This document shows positions 28,901-38,600 of a DNA stretch of 64,000 nt, one piece after another. Origin of the DNA: Siniperca chuatsi (Eukaryota > Chordata > Actinopteri > Centrarchiformes > Sinipercidae); NCBI RefSeq assembly GCF_020085105.1, contig NC_058046.1, forward strand, positions 24,269,675 to 24,333,674, in the 5' to 3' direction. Numbering within the stretch: the stretch's first letter is position 1; each line of letters begins with the position of its first letter. A program made the translations under genes and the position numbers. The notes under the pieces were generated by a model. That model saw nothing but the letters and a program-made list of their open reading frames with translations, was not told where the DNA came from and ran no database searches.

Positions 28901-29851
28901 TATATATTTTCTCTCTATCTTCCTTTTTTGTGCAATGATATACTGACTTGTGATCCTAAACTTATTTCCTTGTAATATATTTCCGTCAATAAAAAATGAA
29001 AATAAAACTACTACTACTACTTCAGTCACAGTAAAAACATAGTAGCACTACAAATAATTAGGAAGTACTACACATAAAAGTACCCATTCAGAAGAATTGT
29101 GACTTTAAGCCCCAGTTTGTGATTCTTACATAGTAATTGTTTGTACATTTGACTTGTTCATTCAAATGTACAAACTCTACATTAGAGTCACACGGCATGC
29201 GTTTTATTATATTATAGGTTATTTGATTGTCCTATACTGCAGCCTAGTTTGAACCTAAAACAATGCATCATAGCTACAGTATTTTGAAAGTGAATCATAA
29301 ATATAAAACCTTTTTCTGCAAAGTAACTTCTGAACTTGAACTTGAAATACACCCTTTTGAGATTTTACTTTATTTACATTTCCCTCTGAAATGTTGTGAA
29401 GTATTGTACCATGTCTTACTCGAAGACAATGCTCAAGTGGACTGCCAATATCTCAAAGTTTGACTACAGTACTAAAGTACAGCTTCTTTACTTTACTCCT
29501 ATCCACAACAATGCTACCAGATTTCATGTAACTGTTACTGGGTAAATTAGAAGAAATTGGCGGAAAGCAGTTTGTATAAAATATTTCACGTCCCACAAAA
29601 GAGCAAGAAAACCTGATAAAGACACCGTTTACCGATGACAGCAGTAATATAAGTCATCCCCAAGCTAGTGTAACGTGTGTGCTAATATCCATTTATGCAT
29701 CAAATCACAATATAAATAACTTTCAGGATGCCTTCGTGTCTCGTAATTAGGCTACACGAGCTTAACGTTAGCTACTGGAAGGAGTCTTTGTCTTCGATTT
29801 TAAAAACAAAAAAGCTTCCCACCTTTGTGTTTCTTTTATAATAGAAGTCAT
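22861..29851 (-). CDS. commd10: COMMD10, exons 1-5 (C-terminus outside window or not found)
   Basis: COMM domain-containing protein 10 is a subunit of the CCC/Commander complex, which acts with WASH and retriever in endosomal recycling and copper/NF-kB regulation (family knowledge). Five exons on the minus strand (29851-29823, 28340-28250, 26996-26886, 26112-25957, 22971-22861) have GT-AG borders and compatible phases, and join to 166 codons. Recognisable blocks are [20 protein letters not shown] in exon 2, [13 protein letters not shown] in exon 3, [16 protein letters not shown] in exon 4 and the COMM-domain signature [10 protein letters not shown] in exon 5. The human protein has about 202 residues, so roughly 35 C-terminal residues are missing. 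I searched the 22.8 kb to the left by eye for an FYNKLE-type exon and found none; it may lie beyond base 1. Exon 1 encodes only MTSIIKETQ plus a split codon, shorter than the human N-terminus. Confidence 0.93.
23370..23530. repeat. Degenerate copy of AT-rich dispersed repeat
   Basis: TAGTTGCGGATTAATTTTCT and GGACTAATTGATTCATCTGG recall the head of the ATCGATTA family. Shorter and more diverged. A further fragment lies at 27290-27430. Confidence 0.4.
23668..23860. repeat. LINE-tail-like repeat (TTTATTGATCCCCGAAGGGAA)
   Basis: Tandem AATCAG units run into CTTTATTGATCCCCGAAGGG. This word is a recurrent 3'-end module of fish LINEs, probably Rex1/CR1-like. The remainder to AATATAATACAGGTGG is AT-rich. 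Confidence 0.5.
24582..25065. mobile_element. TIR element (MITE) in COMMD10 intron 4
   Basis: 33-base terminal inverted repeats match at 29 of 33 positions: left 24582-24614 starts ACTACGGAGAGAAATTAGTC, and right 25033-25065, inverted, starts ACTATGAAGAGAAATTAATC. The 480-base interior has no transposase and repeats the word (A/T/G)CATTTGT or TATTTGT many times. The target duplication is not clear. Confidence 0.75.
25957..26112 (-). CDS. commd10: COMMD10 exon 4
   Basis: 156 bases (52 codons, phase 0) between a tctgcag acceptor and a gtaagg donor. It encodes [20 protein letters not shown] through [10 protein letters not shown], the linker leading into the COMM domain. Confidence 0.95.
26886..26996 (-). 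CDS. commd10: COMMD10 exon 3
   Basis: 111 bases (37 codons, phase 0) after a tcttcacag acceptor and before a gtgag donor. It starts [17 protein letters not shown] and ends ETVAFILEQ, matching the acidic segment and helix that precede the AVYHNVKP motif in the human protein. Confidence 0.92.
28250..28340 (-). CDS. commd10: COMMD10 exon 2
   Basis: 91 bases between a ctaaacag acceptor and a gtacagag donor. It encodes [19 protein letters not shown] and the following [12 protein letters not shown], the conserved N-terminal helical segment of COMMD10. Confidence 0.92.
28740..29110. repeat. AAGTAC-rich dispersed repeat in COMMD10 intron 1
   Basis: Repeated AGTAGTACTACAGACACTTA, ACTTAAGTACTACTGTATTT and later TAGGAAGTACTACACATAAA motifs. 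It resembles the AGTAC-rich body of the hAT-like elements at 30402 and 42612 but is eroded. A related stretch follows near 29300-29510. Confidence 0.4.
29823..29851 (-). CDS. commd10: COMMD10 exon 1
   Basis: A 29-base coding part begins at an ATG (29851-29849) and ends before a gtgggaag donor. It leaves two bases (AG) that complete a Ser codon with exon 2. The start was chosen because the frame joins exactly to exon 2; no alternative upstream ATG in frame was evident. Confidence 0.8.
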
Positions 29852-30260
29852 TGTTGTATGTTGCTTTCTGCAAACGAAAAATGAAGAGTTGAAAAGTGTC
29901 AAAGCAGCAGCAGCAGCAGCAGCATTCTCACACTGTTGTCATTCCTTCTTCCTGTTGTCACGAGACGATTCACGTGACAGTCAAAGCTGCGCAACAATGC
30001 GCAGTGAAGTACAGGATAGAGAAAAATGAATCACTGAAAGAATTAAAAAAGAAAGTGTGTCACTGATGTATTCAAACGCAACAGTGTCAACAATAATTTT
30101 ACCTTACAGCAACTGTGACCGCACAATGGAGTTGGTTGGAGCGTAGTTTGCGTAAAAGCTGCGCACTATGAAAGTGTCTACTACAAGAATCACTACGGAA
30201 TAAGCAATGAACAAACAGAGCCGGCAATAAATGCGCAACAGCAGAAGCATCATTTTACAG
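29852..30260 (-). promoter_or_regulatory. COMMD10 5' UTR and promoter region
   Basis: No TATA box is evident. Reading toward the gene, the region has four TGCGCA palindromes (30232-30237, 30160-30165, 29998-30003, 29988-29993; NRF1-like half sites), a TTCACGTGAC box (29969-29978) close to the CLEAR/TFEB consensus, CTTCC ETS-like motifs near 29944-29953, and a CAG/CTG triplet run (29904-29923) about 55 bases above the ATG. The motif matches are seen directly; their function is inferred. Confidence 0.5.
29904..29923. repeat. (GCA)n / (TGC)n trinucleotide run, COMMD10 5' leader
   Basis: Nearly seven uninterrupted GCA units, read as TGC/CTG on the COMMD10 sense strand. They lie 53-72 bases upstream of the start codon, probably in the 5' UTR. 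Confidence 0.9.
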
Positions 30261-30303
30261 CCATGATTTTAAAAAGTATTAAAATTCACCTTATAATCTT
30301 ACC

Positions 30304-31567
30304 GGTACCACTATTTGATAAAGCACAATTTATAAAGGGCTTATAAGTTATAACTAATGCTTTTGTTGTGGTTCATAAATGATTTATTAATGCCTCAAAG
30401 GCAGTGATGGAAGAAGTACTAAGTAAAAGTACCAATACAACAATGTAAAAATACAGCATTCAAAGTCCTACTTAAGTAAAAGTACATAAGTATTACTCTT
30501 AGTATCAAACTAAAAGTATTTGTTCCTCAGTAAAATGTCCCCTGTGACATTATTAGATTGTTAATACTGAGGCATCAATGTGTAAGTTGCATTTTATTGT
30601 TGTCAAGGTGAAGCTAGTTTCAAGTATTTTATATACAGTTAGCTAGTTTAGTCCAGTGGTTCCCAACCTAGGGGTCTGGCCCCTCCAAAGGGTTACAAGA
30701 TAAATCTGAGGGGTCATGAGATGATTATTGGCGCAGGAAAGAAAGAAAAACAAAGTTCTGATACACATGTGTATTAGTGTTTCTGATTTGCTCTCATCTT
30801 TGCCTAAAATATTGGATATTTATTTCCTCTATGTGCCTGAAACAGTTATTGAAATAAACAAGTCATAGACATCTTAAACATGACAAGGAAATACAGCTAG
30901 AGGGGTTGGGAGCCATTAATTTAATCTTTAATTAATTGTATTTTACAAATGTAAAATCTGAATCTGAAATGTAACCAGTAACTATAGCTGTCAAATAAAT
31001 GCAGTGGAGTAAAAAGTACAATAATTTCCTTTGAAATGTAGTGGAGTAAAAATTGGAAGTAGCATAAAATGCAAATACTCGAGTACAAGTACCTCAAAAG
31101 TTTACTTCAGTACAGTACTTGAGTAAATGTACTTAGTTACTTTCCACCACTGCTCATAGGTCAGGGAAGCCATTAATAAGAACAGCATCTGGGTTGCCAG
31201 GTTATTACAAATTCCCAATGGCAGGTGTTTCTTTTTGGTTATAATGCAGTTCTAAATGTTGGTAATCCAATAATAAATGCTCTTTGGTTTCTCACTTTCT
31301 AATAAGCCATCTGCAGTCATCTATAACAGGTAAATCAGGTATGCAACTGTTTATAAGGTGTTAACATATGGATCATCTGCAGCACTTTTCTAGAAATAAT
31401 TTTTCAAATGATCTAACCAGTCAAAGAGTTTCACAACCCAAGATTTGTTCTTATTAACGGCTCATAAATGATCTATAAAGCATTAGTAAATGATTTATTA
31501 ACCATTAATATAGTCATCAGCTACATCTTATAAACTTTTTATAAAGCCCCCCTTTAGAAAGTGGTAC
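30304..31567. mobile_element. Outer TIR element interrupted by a hAT-like element
   Basis: The left end GGTACCACTATTTGATAAAG is mirrored at the right by a sequence whose reverse complement begins GTACCACTTTCTAAAG, and both continue into TTTATAAA..CTTATAA motifs. Inner halves repeat themes of ATAAATGATTTATTAA. I read this as an old non-autonomous TIR element of about 0.5 kb, split by the insertion at 30402-31152. It has no coding capacity. Confidence 0.6.
30402..31152. mobile_element. hAT-like non-autonomous element, 8-bp target duplication
   Basis: It begins CAGTGATGGAAGAAGTACT and ends with TTACTTTCCACCACTG, so the ends are imperfect inverted copies rich in AAGTA/TACTT. Flanks are CTCAAAGG (30394-30401) and CTCATAGG (31153-31160), an 8-bp duplication with one mismatch, as expected for hAT transposons. 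The ends look like a repeat type I associate with fish genomes, related to the copy at 42612. No transposase remains. Confidence 0.75.
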
Positions 31568-31765
31568 AAGTTACTAATAATATGTTTCCCTACATGGTCC
31601 TCACCCATAGTGACCTACCTGCCACATGCAGTACTGTTACTTATAAGTGGAACATATCCTGCACCGGAGTACAATATGATAACTGTACTGTGTCAAACAC
31701 ATATTGACAATATTAGCTAATAGTAATTATGAAATACGACAAACACACAGGTTGAGTTTCGACAG

Positions 31766-31771
31766 TTTATT
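31766..31771 (-). terminator. AP3S1 polyadenylation signal (AATAAA)
   Basis: Sense-strand AATAAA about 700 bases beyond the AP3S1 stop codon. It bounds an AT-rich 3' UTR (32468 to about 31745) that includes an AT palindromic run at 31893-31935. Other AATAAA copies exist within the UTR, so the used site is inferred. Confidence 0.5.
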
Positions 31772-32468
31772 ACGTTGAAAAAGAAGAAAAGAAAGTCATG
31801 CACAGATTAAAATTAAGAGAAATATGATAAGACATGATAAATCATTTAAAAATATTCTGCATACAAATAAGAAAAGAAAAAAATAATTTCAGCATATATA
31901 TCTACATATATATATATAGATATATATCCATATTTCTGTCACAGCATTTTCTGTAATATAATAATATTCTTTACTGTTTGCCTGATTTGTAATGTATGAC
32001 TTTCAATACTGTAGTAGATCTGTTTCAATTTGGTATTCAAAATATTTTCATGCTCTTTCCTCCATTGATTGATTTCTCTAGTCTGGAATAACCAACAACT
32101 TCCCTACCAGCCACGCTTTCTCTTTTAAGTAAACACTTGAGTCAGTGAAATCATTTCAGGTACAAACAGACACAGATCTGTACTGTAGCAGCTAAACGTC
32201 AAGGGCCAAACCCCAACGAGGCAGAAGGAATGTACCACTTATAAATAAATACTTCATTTTTCCTTTCAACAGAAAAAACAAAACACGTAAAACATTATTT
32301 TCTTTAATAGGAAAAACAAAAAGATAACACCAGAACAAGGAGTGTCAAATCACAGAGTACCTTCAAGATGTATAGTTTTGATAAAAGTTAGTAATTTGAG
32401 GTTTTGGTAAACAGATTGCATCACGGTAAACATTGGCCGACATCTGCAGGTTCAGGATCTCGCTGCCA

Positions 32469-32597
32469 CTATTTGAAGGAGGGTAAATTTGGCACTTTTA
32501 TGCTGATGTCACCAATGTTGATGTTTTTGGGCATTTCCGGGAGGTTCATGTTCTTTACAGCTGATACGGCACGAGCAGGTGCTCCTGCAATACCGGC
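32469..32597 (-). CDS. ap3s1: AP3S1 exon 6, terminal, with TG-repeat acceptor
   Basis: 42 codons plus TAG: AGIAGAPARAVSAVKNMNLP, EMPKNINIGD, ISIKVPNLPSFK. On the sense strand the acceptor reads (TG)n-TATAG directly before GCC, so the usual C/T-rich tract is replaced by a TG microsatellite. The exon itself is intact. Confidence 0.95.
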   Translation of the reverse strand, partial: AGIAGAPARAVSAVKNMNLPEMPKNINIGDISIKVPNLPSFK

Positions 32598-32598
32598 C

Positions 32599-32640
<42 letters not shown>

Positions 32641-35600
32641 AAACACACACATGGAGGGTTGATAAGATACAAATCAGTAAATCAAAAACCATGCTGTCCA
32701 CAACAACACACTTAACAACGAACATTGGACACACACACACAGTGCTAAACAGTACTAGACAAAAAACTGCTGACAAAATGCAAAAGCACTTAAAGCTACT
32801 AGGACAGACAACATGTGCAAATGTACATTCAGATGCCTTCATAGCTTCATATGCACATGCATTATTTGGTTCTATAATGATTTACACCACAACCAGAGCC
32901 AATTATGAATCAACTGTGAGGACATACTGTACTAGACCATTCACTAATTTTGATGTACTGAGCAGTACTGGACATTCATCAAATGGACAAAAGGCAGCAT
33001 TGCTTGGAAAGTGAACCCACCGGACTCTTGAGGACCGATAAGGGTAAAAATGCAAGGAGAGAATTGGGTAAAGCAGAAAAAATGGATTTGGATATGAAGA
33101 CGGAAATGATGTTTGGATAGATGGGTATGTATAGAATGTGTGCATCAAATTTAAAAACAACATAATATACTGTAAGCTTTAGCCATAGTAATACAGGTGA
33201 TACTGTACTTCTAGTGGGTTGAATTACTTGTGGACAGACTACACATGACTGTAGCTAACATTTTTCTAAATACATACTTGTGAATAGAGGAACACGAATA
33301 TTGTTCCATTTACATGACTATAGTGTTAACTACTGATGACATGAGGTGGTTGTAAGCCTAGTATTGCTAAACTACAATGGTAGATCTATTCTCAGGGACA
33401 GAGGAGGCACTTCACTCACATTCAAGACAATGAATCTCAATGTGAAACTGTATAAGAGCAAAATAGAGTTTTTAAGGAAGGAATCAAGGTAGATTAGCTT
33501 TTTTGGAACAATAAAACACATCTGTGGAAAGTGAATGATGTGATGTTTTAGTCTCAAGTGTGAGCAGACATTTGAGAATCATTGCGGATAGAGATCCCCC
33601 CCACTGAATCTTAAGCAGAAAGACCCAAAAATGACCAAATTACTTAAAACACAGAGAGTTGTGTGTTCATTGCCAATGTTAGGAACACATTCAAATGAGT
33701 GGCCTCGTAAATCATTTAGTGATATGACATACATAAAGTATGCTTGGAATGTAGATTTATCCACATTACTTATTTTCACAAGGTTATTTCAATGGACCGT
33801 TTGTCTTATGGGCATTCCTCCCTCTGCCAAGACTCAAGGAGACTTGTGTTGGATGGAAAGATGACCGTGGCGTTAACTGAGAGGAATGCTGATCCAGCAC
33901 ATGGGCTCCGTATTAAGCAGTCAGACTCAAGATATTTCTTTCCTCACAATGGGTAGCCTAAAGACCTACTGTGCAAGTCCACAATAGTGGGTTTTTAATC
34001 AAATGCTGGGTGACTAATATGTACAGAAATAGTTACACCAGCTGTGTAGGACTAACACAAGACAATGGTTTGGTTCTCTGGTCTATGTAAGTCAGAGATC
34101 CTTATTAAAGGCTGGAGCAGTACCCAATCACTTGTCGGTAAGGGGTATCAATGCAAAAGAAAAACAAGATAAAAAGTCTACAGTAGAAGGTTTTTATTGT
34201 CGGATTCAGACGGTTTAGAGGGTGAGACCTTAAAGGAATAGGTCTTCATTTTGGGTACTACGCTAATTTGCTTTTTTGCGGAGAGTTAGATGAGAAACTT
34301 GATACCACTCTCATGTCTGTATGGTAAATATGTAGGTACAGCTAGCAGAGGCTCATCTTAGCTTAGCACAAAGACCGGAAAAGGGGTGAAATAGCTAGCC
34401 TTGCTGTGTTCAAAAATGAAAAGAAAAATCCACCTATTAGCACCTCTAAAGCTCACAAATTAACAGATTACATCTCACTGTTCAACGTGTGCAAAAAGAG
34501 TTAAAACAACAATTTGCCATTTTAACAGGGGTTGTGTGTCATTGAACTTCTTTGCCAGGACCAGTAACTTCCTGTCTCCATTGGTTGCCTGGCAACTGGT
34601 CCCGGCAAAACAAATAGTCCGGTACATAACCCCCTGAAAACAAAAAGTTGTACTTTTTAAACTTCAATTTTTGTAGGTGATGAAAAAAACGATATATAAA
34701 ATGTTAATAAGTGAGCTTTAGACATGCTGGAAGGCAGATTTTATTACTTTTAGACTGAGCCAGGCTAGCTGTTTCCTCCAGTTTCCACTCTTTATGCTAA
34801 GCTAAGCTAACCAGCTGCTAGCTCTAGCTACAGATCGACCATACAGATATGAGAGTGGTGTTGATCCTCTCATCTGATTCAGCAAGAAAGCGAATGAGTG
34901 TATTTCCCAAAATATCAAACTATTCCTTTAATACACTGTACCATTTTAGGCCAGAGAAGTTTTGATAGTGTCACAGTCACATGTGATTATCACACAAAGA
35001 GACAAATCTTATAAAATAATGAACACATTTGCTAAAAATGTGTTTTGAAGCAGTGTTAGAGAACTCAGAACATAATAAAGAAAATGGCCTTTCAAGATAG
35101 TTGTAGAAACGTCTAAAACAAGAGATACAAAGAGTTCTGTAGCCTCTCTAGCCTGTTAGATTTACACTTCTTTAAACTACAGCAGGTGGACAATATAATA
35201 GGTACACCTGACGATACATATAATGCACCACCACAAACTACAGCTTGAACAACCACCTCTCTGACAGCCTGAACAGAAGTTCACCATTTCAAACTTACTA
35301 CTACAAAGAGTATTTATTTATCTACTGTAATAGATTGCATTATACTGTCAGCTGTTTCTATTATCTAGTCCACCCCCTGTACATTCACCAAAGTGACCAG
35401 AACTATTCAGTTTAAAAGAGGAATGGCAACATTTTTGGGTCTGCCATGAAAGATTCCTACTGTTAGTGAGTGCTATTACATGGAGAGACTCGGGGGGGGG
35501 AGTAAACTTCAGTTAAGGTTACAGTACTTGGTTGTAAATTTAGCAGTACCTGTGTCTACCTGTCCTGCCTGGTAGACTGAAAGATAAACGTCTGTAAAGA

Positions 35601-38600
35601 GAGAGAAGAATGGAAAGAACTAGACAGGGTCAGGAAAAAGAGGAATGAGGAATGTTAAAGCAGATTAAAGTAATTACAGTTTATCTTTACAGAAAAAAAG
35701 TGATAGGACCTATCATAGACCACATCTTTAAAGTAAAAAAAATGATCTAAAGTTTCTCCCACAATTTTTTTTATTACAAAAAAATAAAAGACATTAATTG
35801 AGAATGTTAGATGAAAAAACAGTAATGCCACTTAATCAGTCTTTTTCAGTTTGGAAGGAGAACAGCTCATTCCTTGTTCCCCAGAGACTGCCCTATAAAT
35901 GGACAATGTCATTTTCAATTAGCATCAGTGTGAAAAACACACTGCGGTCTAGGGTAGGTCCAAGAGGGAAAGACAGAGCAGCTCTGATGATTGTAGAACA
36001 GTAAAAGACTCTGCTTACAGAACATCAATCAAAAAAAAAAAGATTCTGTCTTGTTAAAAGCACACAATGCAGCTCAGATTATTAGAAAAAGTGTACTTTG
36101 TTAACACTAAAAGTTTTAAAATTCAAATGTTAGAGCACACAGTTGATGTCAGCCAGTTGAAAACCTGACAATGTAACCCTTCACTTCGTCGTGTAAGCAA
36201 TAAAATACAACAAATTTGTACAGCTTTGTGACTTTCAAAAGTAAAAAGGACTCCCCAAAAACATTGCCTCAATGTTTAGACATTATTGCAGTGCATTGAA
36301 AGTCATTTGAAAACAAAGCCAAATCATTAGCACATTTAAGTTTTAGGACTATCAGAGGCTAAAATCCACATTATGTAAAACAGAAATGATTTCATGAAAT
36401 TGTCTCTGGCTGTCTGTCTGATTAAAACTTTCCAATAAGTAAATGAACGTTTATCTGCTAGCAGAAGCTGTATGGAAAGCAAAGCAATGTCCTTGCAGAG
36501 AGCAAATATCTAAGCGAGGACACCGGCTTATAGATGTTACAAAACACACTGGAAAGCATTTACTCCTACGTGGACAGCGTTTAAAATTCACATTCTCCTC
36601 TAGAATAATGAGAACGTAGCAACACAGCCTACAACCAGCCTGTTTTCATGAATATACGTCAAAACTACATGATTGAATATAAGATGGTGATTGAGCAATT
36701 CAATGGTCACAGATACTGCAGATGCACTTGACAATGGTGCAGTTACATGTAAGTCTCCATAATGACAAAAGTGATGACTATGACACTGTATTTTATACTG
36801 AGGGATACGGGAGGATATGTTAAGTCTTGACCTGTGTTGAGAGCAGTGCAGCAGCGAGAGGAGAACCCGAAAAAAGAGCACAAACACTCAAGAGTAGGTA
36901 GGGAGCATCCACAAGGTCACTGGAGAGTAGCATGCAGGGTGCAGCATACACACATGCCTGCATAGTGTATACGATACCTCAGAGAGTATGAGAGAGGTAG
37001 AATAAAGTCATACATACAGTGAACGGGCAGGGTCAGGCTTACCTCAGACTTCTCCATCTTGTTCTGGGCATCCACCTGTGTGATGATTTCGTTCATGTTG
37101 GTCTCCAGGACCATCCCGCCCATCACCATCTCTGCCAGAATGTTGTGGACCTGAGAAAAATGAGATGTGAAATAAGATGTTTTAATATCATTAAACCAAT
37201 AGAGTGATTTGCATGTGCTTCAGTAATATCAAAGAACACTGTACAACATAATTATTGGTGGTGTGGTAACCCCAAAAGACTTGGGCCAATCCTGCTGCCA
37301 GATCACAATAGCTGAAATCAAAATTGCAGTAATGATTATTTTCAATTTGCGATTAATCTGCAGATTATTTTCAATTGATTTTATAAATTTGATTCGATAA
37401 AATGTCAGAAAATAGTGAACAATGCTCACACTTAAAGAAGCTGAAGCAGAGAATGTTCAGCATTTTTACTTGAAAAATTACTAAAATGATGAATCAATTA
37501 ACAATAGTTGATTGATTTTCTCAGTCAACTAATTGATTAATCAATTAAATGACTAATCGTTTAAGTTTTTAAGAAGTTGCTTGTAACACCAAAAATGTAT
37601 AGTCATTTGACAACTATGCAAATTGCTCAACTACAAAATATGGGAAGTCACTGAAAATCTGTTACAGCACAAGACAGGTCATCAGATAAGTGTGATGTTA
37701 TAATGTGAGGCAATAATGGCTCAGGCAGAATATTACAATTGATTTCTGATTTTATAAAAGGCAGATGTAATTTCTAGGATCAAACATTCAAGCAGCAGCA
37801 TTATAAATATGAAACATCACAAAAGAGGCAAACAGATTCAAACGTATTTCCTACCTTGTCTACATGGAAAATTAAGTCAAGCTCACAGACATTCTCAAAG
37901 CATTTGTCCAGCGTTTCCACAAATACCTGAAAACGGAAAGAATTTACATTGATTGTAACATAAAAACAAATCAAGAAAGACACTGAAAGTATATTGCCAA
38001 ACACAGTAATAGATACTCTGTGGTTTCCCAGGCTTTTACCTGGATTAAGTCTAAAATTCCTAGTTCACTCTCTGAGGAGTCCACACAAAACACAAAGTAC
38101 AGTGTGGCATAGTGTCTGTAGATCAGCTTGTAGTCTGATCCTCCAATTAACCTGAAACACAGGGGAAAAGGAAACATCACACCGATGCCTGTCCTGACTG
38201 AATACATGTTTGCCATTTTGGAAAGTTCATCAGGAGTTTACACACACAGAACGCTGCACTTTACCCTGAGCATGACCTGATATAATTAGCGTGGCGTAAA
38301 CATGTTATGTCAAAGACAACACAGAGACATCAGGAGAGATACAACAGGATGTAAAGATAGGACGTGCAATATACTAGCATGAGAAGATATGAGGGGTAGT
38401 GCTTTTCCAGTGGGTTCGATAAGACCTCAGTGACTGTGTTAACACACCACAATGGCTTGAGCCACAGGAAATGTTGTAACCCAGCCTAATCCTGAGTATT
38501 CACCCAAAGGAAACTGTGAATGAAGTGGTTTTTGTGATAGTTTTAAATATTTGGTTGATGTGATACTACAACTATTCTTATCTAAATGCTTAATGCAATA

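Larger units (their letters stand above)
32598..37042 (-). other. AP3S1 intron 5
   Basis: A 4.4 kb intron without any supported gene. It carries the terminal TG/CA microsatellite, a repeat element at 34230-34931 and a G9 run at 35492-35500. Text near 35185-35290 resembles a dispersed fish repeat but was not delimited. Confidence 0.7.
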
